A stretch of DNA of 5,567 nucleotides, from the NCBI GenBank assembly GCA_005883175.1, contig VAYV01000324.1, positions 1-5,567 of the forward strand, written 5' to 3'. Within the stretch, counting starts at the first letter, position 1, and the number at the start of each line of letters is the position of its first letter. Shown here one piece after another: positions 1 through 5,438 of the stretch. Both the position numbers and the translations under genes were made by a program. The DNA comes from Actinomycetota bacterium. GTDB taxonomy: Bacteria; Actinomycetota; AC-67. The notes below the pieces were generated by a model, which was not told the origin of the DNA, made no database searches, and worked only from the letters and a program-made list of their open reading frames with translations.

Positions 1-1
1 A

Positions 2-61
2 GTTCTCCTCGGCGACGACGCACTAGTTTCGTCCATCCAGGAACTGGACAAACACCCCTGA
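2..61 (+). CDS. C-terminal fragment of an upstream gene (unknown product)
   Basis: An open frame enters from the left edge and ends at TGA 59-61, giving 19 residues that read like a normal globular C-terminus (LLGDDALVSSIQELDKHP). Its stop overlaps the Shine-Dalgarno of the CBS gene at 61-66, and only 13 bases separate this stop from the CBS start at 75. That spacing is typical of two genes in one operon. The fragment is too short to name a family. The alternative is that this is chance open sequence, but the codon pattern and the position of the stop favour a real gene end. Confidence 0.45.
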   Translation, partial: VLLGDDALVSSIQELDKHP

Positions 62-66
62 AGGAG
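61..66 (+). promoter_or_regulatory. Ribosome binding site of the CBS gene
   Basis: A perfect AAGGAG lies 8 bases before ATG 75. In-frame GTG 66 and ATG 69 lie on or too close to it, so this site decides the start at 75. It overlaps the stop codon of the upstream fragment, suggesting translational coupling. Confidence 0.75.
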
Positions 67-74
67 TGATGGCG

Positions 75-506
75 ATGCTCGTACGCGACCTGATGGTGCC
101 GACCGTTCTCACCGTGTCTCCGAACGACTTGGTTTCGGACGCCGATCGCTCGATGCGGGAGACCAGCGACGCGGCAGCGGTCGTGACGGAAGACGAGAAG
201 GTCATCGGTCTCCTCACCGAGAAAGAGATCGCGCAGGCATCGAACGACGCGACCGTGCACGACGTCTCGCAGAAGGACCCGGCCGTGATCGCCCCGGGTG
301 CGACGCTGGCAGACGCGACGCGCACCATGACCGAGAAGGGACAGCGCTTCCTCCCGGTCGTGGACGGCGGGCTGGTCGTGGGGATCGTGTCCTTGCCGGA
401 CATCCGGAAATGGGCGCGCGAGGGCGGCGATGCCGAAAAGGACGAAGTTCAGCGCGTGCTGACGCTCGAAGTGCGCGGGTACGAGTCGCAGTCTCCGCCG
501 ACCTAG
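75..506 (+). CDS. Two-CBS-domain protein
   Basis: This encodes a 143-residue cytoplasmic protein made of two cystathionine-beta-synthase (CBS) motifs. CBS1 spans about residues 1-55, starting VRDLMVPTVLTVSPND and ending in the GLLTEKEI strand-helix. CBS2 spans about 60-114, with VHDVSQKDPAVIAPGATL and then FLPVVDGGLVVGIVSLPDIRKW. The second half of each motif carries the usual V-x-G-[IL]-[LV]-[ST] signature. Such tandem pairs fold as a Bateman module and in known relatives bind adenine nucleotides; no catalytic or DNA-binding domain is fused here, so the partner is unknown. A charged tail of about 30 residues follows. The start is ATG 75 because AAGGAG sits 8 bases upstream. The stop TAG 504-506 overlaps the stop of the convergent phosphatase gene. 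This is the only full gene in the window with no sign of damage. Confidence 0.9.
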   Translation: MLVRDLMVPTVLTVSPNDLVSDADRSMRETSDAAAVVTEDEKVIGLLTEKEIAQASNDATVHDVSQKDPAVIAPGATLADATRTMTEKGQRFLPVVDGGLVVGIVSLPDIRKWAREGGDAEKDEVQRVLTLEVRGYESQSPPT

Positions 507-1147
507 CCGTTCAGCGCGCGCAAAACCTCTTCGTGCAGCGCACCGTTCGTCGTCAGCGCGCTGCCGCCGTCCAGGCGGTTCTCGCCCGAGACGGTCGTCA
601 TCTTGCCGCCGGCCTCGTCCACGATGATCTTGACCGCGGCGAGATCCCAGAGGTTCACCTCGGGATCGAGCATCACGTCCATCGATCCCTGCGCGACCAG
701 AACGTGGCCCCAGAAATCGCCGAAACCCCGATGATCGCTGTCGCGGAACGCGCCGCCGCCTTTGCGCGCGAACCAGCGTGTGCCGATCCCCGACGCGGAC
801 GCGACGCCGGCGACCACACGGCCGTCATCTTCGAGCGCGATCAGCGTCGCGAAGATGGGGATCCCGCGCCGGAAGTTCTTCGTCCCGTCGATGGGGTCGA
901 TGATCCAGCGGCGCTCGCTTTTCGCTTCTCCACCGGTCCCGCCCTCCTCGCCGACAACGGCGTCCTCGGGATAAGTCTCCTCGATGGCCTTCCGTAGGAC
1001 GTGTTCGATCGCGACGTCGGCCTCGGTCACCGGCGTCCCATCGTCCTTGTTCTTGTAGGGGACGTCGACGCGGAAGTGGTCGAGCGCGATCTTGTCCGTC
1101 GCGTCGAGCCACCCCTGCATCGCGGCAAGCTCTTGCTCGTAGGGCAT
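503..1147 (-). CDS. hisN: Inositol-monophosphatase-family phosphatase, HisN-like, with internal in-frame deletion
   Basis: This is a Mg2+-dependent phosphatase of the IMPase superfamily, most like actinobacterial histidinol-phosphatases (histidine biosynthesis: histidinol phosphate to histidinol). The 214-residue reading shows TPVTEAD (38-44), GEEGG (66-70, metal-binding glutamate), DPIDGTKNF (84-92, metal-binding aspartates) and WDLAA (167-171, third metal aspartate). The start at 1147 follows the last N-terminal methionine before recognisable family sequence; an upstream in-frame ATG at 1264 would add 39 unlike residues lying inside the divergent Nudix gene. Relatives are usually about 255-265 residues. 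Here GGGAF (130-134) runs almost directly into GFGDFWGHVLVAQG (141-154), whereas relatives have some 35-40 further residues between them. The loss keeps frame but removes part of the second subdomain, so the product as written is probably not functional. IMPase or another sugar-phosphate phosphatase is an alternative to HisN. Confidence 0.82.
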   Translation of the reverse strand: MPYEQELAAMQGWLDATDKIALDHFRVDVPYKNKDDGTPVTEADVAIEHVLRKAIEETYPEDAVVGEEGGTGGEAKSERRWIIDPIDGTKNFRRGIPIFATLIALEDDGRVVAGVASASGIGTRWFARKGGGAFRDSDHRGFGDFWGHVLVAQGSMDVMLDPEVNLWDLAAVKIIVDEAGGKMTTVSGENRLDGGSALTTNGALHEEVLRALNG

Positions 1148-1201
1148 ATGGCGCCGAATCCTATCGTGGTAGCCTCGCGAGTCGTGAGCAGCAACATACC
1201 C
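1148..1201. promoter_or_regulatory. Divergent intergenic region between phosphatase and Nudix genes
   Basis: These 54 bases separate the phosphatase start (1147, -) from the chosen Nudix start (1202, +) and must hold both promoters unless transcripts start inside the genes. Candidate -10 elements are weak: TATCGT on + at 1162-1167 and TAGGAT on - at 1158-1163. The latter would give an almost leaderless phosphatase transcript. Neither gene has a strong Shine-Dalgarno here. The string CATATG at 1145-1150 places an in-frame Nudix ATG (1148) back to back with the phosphatase start, so the Nudix protein could be 18 residues longer. Confidence 0.4.
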
Positions 1202-1547
1202 ATGTGCGCCGTCGGAGCAATCGTCCTCGAGAAGGGCGAAGTGCTCCTCGTTCGCCGCAACCACGCGCCGGCGATGGGCCAGTGGTCGTTACCGGGCGGC
1301 CGGGTGGAATGGGGCGAGACGCTTCGCGAAGCGGTCGCGCGCGAGGTGCGCGAGGAGACCGGGGTTGAGATCGACGTCGAAGGTCTCGCGGGCATCGCCG
1401 AGCGGATCGTCCCCGACGACGAGGGGAAGGTCGAGTACCACTACGTGATCAGACCTGACCGAGTACGAGCTGACGGCCGGGCTGTACGAGTTCCTGCAAG
1501 ACCGAGGCGCGCTCGAAGGCCGCCGCCCGCGCGTCACGTCACCGTAA
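1202..1547 (+). pseudogene. Nudix hydrolase, interrupted by a deletion with frame change
   Basis: This encodes a Nudix (NDP-X pyrophosphohydrolase) protein. From ATG 1202 it reads MCAVGAIVLEKGEVLLVRR, followed by WSLPGGRVEWGETLREAVAREVREETGV, where G-x5-E-x7-R-E-V-x-E-E-x-G-V is a complete Nudix box with the metal-binding REVREE core. The first frame holds family-like sequence up to VEYHYVI (codons ending at 1450) and then becomes arginine-rich nonsense open to 1654. A different frame, from about 1452, gives DLTEYELTAGLYEFLQDRG and ends at TAA 1545-1547; it resembles the usual C-terminal helix of the family. About 30 residues normally found between these halves are missing. Two in-frame reading parts plus missing sequence imply a deletion not divisible by three. 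The substrate cannot be told. No good Shine-Dalgarno precedes 1202, so GTG 1184 or ATG 1148 remain possible starts. Confidence 0.8.
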
Positions 1548-1568
1548 GTTGGACGAGTCCTCGCTGGA

Positions 1569-1608
1569 TTTGTCATCCATACATGCCATACGTGCATCGC
1601 ATGACAAA
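1569..1608. terminator. Inverted repeat between convergent genes (possible bidirectional terminator)
   Basis: TTTGTCAT at 1569-1576 is perfectly matched by ATGACAAA at 1601-1608. Within the 24-base loop, ATGC 1583-1586 can pair with GCAT 1594-1597, or CATGC 1582-1586 with GCATG 1599-1603 in an alternative fold. It lies between the Nudix stop (1547, +) and the debranching stop (1644, -), where a shared terminator is expected. The arms are AT-rich compared with the surroundings and no T-run follows on either strand, so it is not a classic intrinsic terminator. A protein-binding palindrome is an alternative. Confidence 0.4.
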
Positions 1609-1643
1609 GCCGCGGAGAGGGCGCGCGTGGCCCGACGGACGAC

Positions 1644-3655
1644 TTAGTACCTGACGATCACGTCCAGATCGCCGTCTTTCCGCATCACCTGCACGCCCGT
1701 CGTTCCTCCGCTCTGCACGAACAGCAGGTCCACGCGCGCGCTCCCCACCCGCATGCCGATGACCTCCGCGCGCTCGAGCCACGCGGGAAGCGACGGCCGC
1801 ACGATCGACAGCGTCTTGTTGGGCACGTCCGCGGTCATGCCCGCGTACGACCGCATCATCAACAGCGGCGCACCCGTCGCCCATGCTTGCGGCCTGCACG
1901 CGACCGGATACTCGACCGGCACCGGCACGTCGTCGCGCGCATACCCGCAGAACAGCTCGGGATAGCGGTAGTCGAAGAACGCGCCGGCCAGCGCAAGCTC
2001 GTTGATCACGCGGTTCGACTCGTCGCTGAACCCATAGAGCATCAGCCCGTGCGCGATGATCGAGTTGTCGTGCGGCCAGATCGACCCGGTGTGGTACCCG
2101 ATCGGGTCGTAGCCGGGGTTCATCGCCGACAGCGTCCGCACGCCCCAGCCGCTCAGCATGTCCGGCGCGCACAGCCGGCGCGCCAACCGTTGCGCTTTGG
2201 CGTTCTCGACGATCCCCGACCACAAGCCGTGACCCGGGTTCGATGTCACCGACTTGATCTGTTCCTTGTTCGCGTCGAGACCGACCGCGTACGTGTTGTT
2301 CTCGTTCATCCAGAAGTCGCGGTTGTAGCGCTCCTTCAGCTGCACGGCCTCGTGCTCGAGCTGCTCGGCGATGTCGTCGTGACCGAGCGCCCGCGCGACC
2401 CGCCCGATGCGCCGTTTCGCGTCGTACACCTAACCCTGCACCTCGGCGAGCGCGATCGGTGCTTCCGCGATTGATCCGTCCTCGTGCAAGATCCCGTCGA
2501 ACGAGTCCTTCCAGCCTTGGTTGTCCAATCCCCCGCCGCTCCGGCGCTTGTACTCGACGTAGCCGTCGCCGTCTGAGTCGCCGTACTTCTCGATCCACTC
2601 CAGCGCGCGCACCGCGTGCGGCCACATCGCTTCCGCGAACTCGCGGTCGCCGGTCCAGTTCCACACGTACCCGAGCACGACGAGCCACAGCGGCGTCGAG
2701 TCGATCGAGCCGTAGTAGGGCGTGTGCGGGATGTCGCCGACGGCAGCGAGCTCGCCGACGCGTACCTCGTGCAGGATCTTGCCCGGCTCCTCGTCGCGCC
2801 AGTCGTCGACCTTCTGACCTTGGAGCTGCGCCAGCTTCGCGAGCGTCCCTTTCGCGAGCTCGGGATTGACGAGCAACGCTTGGTAGGCGGTGATCAGCGA
2901 GTCTCGCCCGAACAATGTCGAGAACCAGGGCACGCCGGCATCGATCGCCGGCAACCCGTCCTCCGACATCGTCTGCATCATCCGCAGGTCGAGCACCGCC
3001 TTATCGAGGTAGCGCTGCAGCTGCGTGTTCGACAGCCGGAAACGCGTGCACTTCTTGCGCCAGACCTGGTACTCGCGCTCCATCTGCTCGAGCTCGAGGT
3101 CCGGTGGCACCGCTTCTCCGGCAGACGGAAGCGCCGCGACGTTGAGCGTTACCGACGACCTGGGCGGCACGGTCAGGCGCCATTGCGCGCGCTCCCCATC
3201 CAGCACCGTGGGCGCCGGATGGAACGTGAGCCTTGTCGCGCGCACCACACCGTCGCGGCCGTCGTACGCGAGCGTTGCGTGATCGTCTCGTGCATCCCCG
3301 CGCCCAGCCGACGTTGCCGCGAAACCTGCAGGTTCTCTGTCTTCCGGCGCCCGTGCTCGTCGAGCTCTTCGCGCGGCAACGTCGTCTCGATCAGCATCGA
3401 GTAGTTCCGGTCGGCCGCCGAATGCAGGTACAACGGCCGCTGCCCGTCGATCCGCAGCTCCCAGCGCGACAGGAAGCGCGTGTCCCGGAAGTACAGACCC
3501 AGGGCCGCAGGGCTGCCGTCGACGATGTCCCCGTGGCGATCGGACAGCAAGAACATCGACTCGTGCTTGATCGTTTGGACCGCGCGTATGTCCTGCGGAA
3601 CGGAGGTTTCCTCCGCTTCGGCCACAGGCTGCTCGTCCTTCGCGCCTTGCGCCAT
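1644..3655 (-). pseudogene. Glycogen-debranching / amylo-alpha-1,6-glucosidase-type enzyme, broken by a frame change and an in-frame amber
   Basis: This gene would encode an alpha-glucan debranching-type glycosidase of about 710-720 residues; some 670 remain. Part 1 (3655 to about 3281) is the N-terminal beta-sandwich domain: KHESMFLLSDRHGDI, LGLYFRDTRFLSRWELRIDG, then GAGMHETIT. Part 2 resumes in another frame at LAYDGRDGVVRATRLTF (about 3275) and enters the (alpha/alpha)6 barrel with GVPWFSTLFGRDSLITAY (about 2885-2940), DEEPGKILHEVRVGE, HTPYYGSIDSTPLWL and GLDNQGWKDSFDGI (about 2488-2531). About 45-50 residues are absent between the parts. A TAG at 2432-2430 then interrupts EVQG-stop-VYDAKRR in the same frame; the family usually has tyrosine there. 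The remainder is intact, including GYDPIGYHTGSIWPHDNS and a typical C-terminal domain ending DVIVRY-TAA (1644-1646). ATG 3676 is an alternative start. Conserved residues persist on both sides of each defect. Confidence 0.85.
2430..2432 (-). other. In-frame amber codon inside the debranching gene
   Basis: On the - strand the codons run GAG GTG CAG GGT TAG GTG TAC GAC, that is EVQG, stop, VYD. The frame is the same before and after, so a single base (TAC to TAG) accounts for it. GTG 2429-2427 immediately after the stop could in principle restart translation, but no Shine-Dalgarno is evident and the C-terminal half alone lacks part of the barrel. Confidence 0.85.
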
Positions 3656-3758
3656 CGTGCGCACAACATACCCCATGGGTTCGAGCAGCCTGCCGCCGAG
3701 TGCTGCGCTCGCCCCCGCTATAATCCCGCCGTTCTCCGACGACCGTGAAGGAGCAAGT
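3656..3758. promoter_or_regulatory. Divergent promoter region between debranching gene and hypothetical gene pair
   Basis: This region of about 100 bp serves the debranching gene (-) and the hypothetical pair (+). On + there is a perfect TATAAT at 3719-3724, about 35 bases before GTG 3759, which would put transcription start near 3731 and leave a leader of about 28 nt. No convincing -35 hexamer is seen at 16-18 bp spacing. On - the same AT island reads TATAGC, a weaker -10 for the debranching gene. In such GC-rich DNA the isolated AT patch is the clearest promoter signal in the window. Confidence 0.55.
3748..3753 (+). promoter_or_regulatory. Ribosome binding site of the first hypothetical gene
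   Basis: AAGGAG ends 5 bases before GTG 3759. It fixes the start at this GTG rather than at any upstream codon of the same open frame, which extends left through the promoter region. Confidence 0.7.
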
Positions 3759-4077
3759 GTGGCCGACGTCACCGTGCACGATTTCCGGATCCTCGACCGC
3801 ATCCTCGCCGAGACGGACCCAAACGCAGGCGATATCGTGTACCTGGGCGCGCGCGGGAACGTCGCGTATCCGTTCCTCGTGATCCGTCGCTTGACCGGCC
3901 CCGGCGGCGTCTACATCGACGCGTTGGAGATCATCGACGCGGACGGAAAGGCGCTCGGGAACTGGGAGCGGCAGTTCGAGCTCGACGGCGAGTCGAAGCC
4001 TCGCGTCATCGACAGTGAGCTCCGCGACGTACGCTTCCCCGCTCCCGCTCGACGCGGCGCTGTCGAAGTCGACGATC
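3759..4077 (+). pseudogene. Hypothetical beta-rich protein, C-terminus lost at a frame change
   Basis: Starting at GTG 3759 (AAGGAG 5 bases upstream, TATAAT at 3719), it reads MADVTVHDFRILDRILAETD, then GDIVYLGARGNVAYPFLVIRRLTGPGGVYIDALEIIDADGKALGNWERQFELDGESKPRVIDSELRDVRFPAP in pieces along about 93 residues. Alternating hydrophobic residues with Gly/Asp turns, and the ELRDVRFP-AP motif expected to lead into a final strand, suggest a small beta-sandwich protein. There is no signal peptide or membrane segment. Somewhere between about 4035 and 4077 this frame stops making protein-like sense (it stays open to 4433 as arginine-rich nonsense) and the frame of the next gene takes over. No stop codon for this gene is present, so its true end, and perhaps a spacer and the next gene's start, appear to be missing. 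I do not recognise the family. Confidence 0.6.
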
Positions 4078-4506
4078 GCCTGGCTTTCGTTCGCAGAGCC
4101 CCTCCAACGCGATCCCCAGCGGCCGGCCGCTCCCGTCAAAGTGCCGCGTTACGAAGCGCACACGGAATGGCCGATCTGGTACGGCTACGAGGACGGTCGC
4201 GTCTACGTTCTCGTTGGTCCGGGCGAGCAGCAAGTGCCGGGCCTGACGCAGGCTGCGTCGGTTCACTTGATCGCGCGCTCGAAGGAGAAGCGATCGGAAG
4301 TCGCCGATGTCGAGTGCACCGTCGAGACACTCCCCAAGGACGCGCGCTGGGACGAGATCGCACGCGACCTGCTCGTCGGCCGGCGGCTCAACCTGAAGGA
4401 CGGCGACGCAGCGGTCAACCGCTGGAAGAATGAGTGCGAGATCGTTGTGCTGACGCCGCTGCCCCCGGTCGCGCCGGTAGAAGATATGGCGGTCGTTACC
4501 GGCTGA
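4015..4506 (+). CDS. Hypothetical protein, start uncertain or lost (possible FMN-binding split-barrel fold)
   Basis: This frame opens at GTG 4015 but has no Shine-Dalgarno there; convincing protein begins at about ALSKSTIAWLSFAEPLQRDP (from 4054). It continues with RYEAHTEWPIWYGYEDGRVYVLVGPGEQQVPGL, SVHLIARSKEKRSEVADVECTVETLP, WDEIARDLLVGRRLNLKDG and ends MAVVTG-TGA (4504-4506). The pattern of a strand of the type GRVYVLVGPGEQQ, then SVHLIARSK, then a helix reminds me of pyridoxamine-phosphate-oxidase-like split barrels, but this is a guess from shape and no motif settles it. High third-position GC supports this frame from about 4040. It follows the preceding hypothetical gene on the same strand and was probably its operon partner; the joint between them looks damaged. 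The stop lies 3 bp from that of the convergent lipoprotein gene. Confidence 0.6.
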   Translation: MSSATYASPLPLDAALSKSTIAWLSFAEPLQRDPQRPAAPVKVPRYEAHTEWPIWYGYEDGRVYVLVGPGEQQVPGLTQAASVHLIARSKEKRSEVADVECTVETLPKDARWDEIARDLLVGRRLNLKDGDAAVNRWKNECEIVVLTPLPPVAPVEDMAVVTG

Positions 4507-4509
4507 TCG

Positions 4510-5357
4510 TTACGCCGTCGGCTCCGCCGGGCGCGCCGCTTCCGGCAGGTCGAGCTCGATAACCGATTTCTCCAGCGATACCGGCGTAGGGGGTGGAGCT
4601 GGTTGCGGATCCGGGATGATCGCGAGCAGCTGCTCCACGGGCTGCGGCGCGCGCGCAACGCGTTCACGCCTGCGATGCGCGGGCGTCGGCGTCTCGGCGA
4701 TCAGCGGCTTCTGCCGCCGCCCGATCGCGTACCAGCCGAACCCGGCAAGCAACAGCAACGCCGGCACGCCGACGAACAAAAGCGACGAGGTCTTGATCGC
4801 CGACGCGGACGCCGAGATGTCGACGCGCGAGCCGAGCGCCGGACGCCAGATCGCTTCGATTGCGCCGCGTTGCGATCGCCCTTGAATAACGCCGCCGCGA
4901 GGATCGAGACCCATTCACTCGTGTCGACCGTCCCCGAGAAATCGGTCTTCGTCTTGAAGAAGGAACCGTGCGACGTGTAGTCGAGCGAGTACCCACCCAG
5001 TGGGCCGCTCGATCCTGTTGTCGAGCCTCCGGAAAGGTCGCGCAACGCATCGGTGAAGCCTTGCCGGCCGGTGAACGCCTTGGTCGCCTGAAGCTCGAGG
5101 CCGCCGGCCGGCTCGCTGCGCGTCACGGTCCAGCTCGCCGCCCGCAGCCGGTTGAACAGTCCCTCGAGGGCGTTGATGCCCCGGCCGCCGTTGCCGGCGA
5201 GACCGTCGCGGACCTCCTTGTCCAGGACCACTCGAAGGCCGAGGGTGCCGCCGCCTTTGCCGTTCAGGTGGGTCGTGATCTGCGCCGTCATGTTGCAAGC
5301 CGAGAGCAGTGCGACGAGCGAGACGACGACTGCAGCTCGAACCAACCGTGACGTCAT
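4510..5357 (-). pseudogene. Lipoprotein with C-terminal transmembrane segment (LppM/DUF3153-like?), frame-shifted
   Basis: From ATG 5357 the protein begins MTSRLVRAAVVVSLVALLSAC: positive n-region, hydrophobic core and a lipobox L-S-A-C with Cys21, so export and lipidation are expected. The mature part (ITTHLNGKGGGTLGLRVVLDKEVRDGL, ALEGLFNRLRAASWTVTR, GLELQATKAFTG, YSLDYTSHGSFFKTKTDFSGTVDTSEW) is a beta-rich extracytoplasmic domain. Around 4880-4850 this frame turns to arginine-rich nonsense, and another frame gives AIWRPALGSRVDISASA, a transmembrane stretch (SSLLFVGVPALLLLAGFGWYAI), a basic stop-transfer GRRQK, and a proline-rich tail ending RPAEPTA-TAA (4510-4512). Lipid anchor plus beta domain plus C-terminal membrane helix resembles mycobacterial LppM (DUF3153), which I propose but cannot confirm. 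Family proteins probably have further sequence at the joint, so a deletion rather than a single-base slip is likely. Confidence 0.7.
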
Positions 5358-5388
5358 GGCCCTCCCGGGCGGTGAGGAGTTCTCGGCG

Positions 5389-5394
5389 ATTCTA
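5389..5394 (-). promoter_or_regulatory. Candidate -10 element of the lipoprotein gene
   Basis: On the - strand TAGAAT (five of six to TATAAT) lies 31 bases before ATG 5357, predicting a leader of about 25 nt. GGGAGG ends 3 bases before the ATG and may serve as a close-set Shine-Dalgarno. The sequence 17 bp upstream (TGGCTT) is a poor -35. It lies in the 81-bp gap after the upstream gene's stop, so the lipoprotein gene may have its own promoter. Confidence 0.4.
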
Positions 5395-5438
5395 CGGTCG
5401 TGCATCCGGCGAAGCCACATGGCCGGAAGGGCAGACCT

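Noticed and set aside
410..997. + strand open frame opposite the phosphatase
   Set aside because: No recognisable motif; the opposite strand carries the full set of IMPase metal-binding motifs.
2430..2432. Recoding of TAG as an amino acid (pyrrolysine or reassigned amber)
   Set aside because: TAG is used as the real stop by both the CBS gene and the phosphatase at 503-506, and the site corresponds to an ordinary tyrosine in the family. A mutation or base error is simpler.
1573..2688. Long - strand open frame of 371 codons overlapping the C-terminal half of the debranching gene
   Set aside because: Extremely Arg/Ala-rich with low-complexity composition, whereas the alternative frame has conserved family motifs throughout.
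2459..3404. Long + strand open frames opposite the debranching gene
   Set aside because: Arginine- and alanine-rich translations without domain sense; they are antisense shadows of a GC-rich gene whose own frame carries clear glycosidase motifs.
3656..4139. N-terminal extension of the debranching open frame upstream into the hypothetical gene
   Set aside because: It is antisense to a gene with its own TATAAT and Shine-Dalgarno, and the true N-terminal domain lies in a different frame starting near 3655.
1440..5000. Programmed ribosomal frameshifting at the frame changes
   Set aside because: No slippery heptamer is visible at the joints, and at least two joints lack family sequence that frameshifting could not restore.
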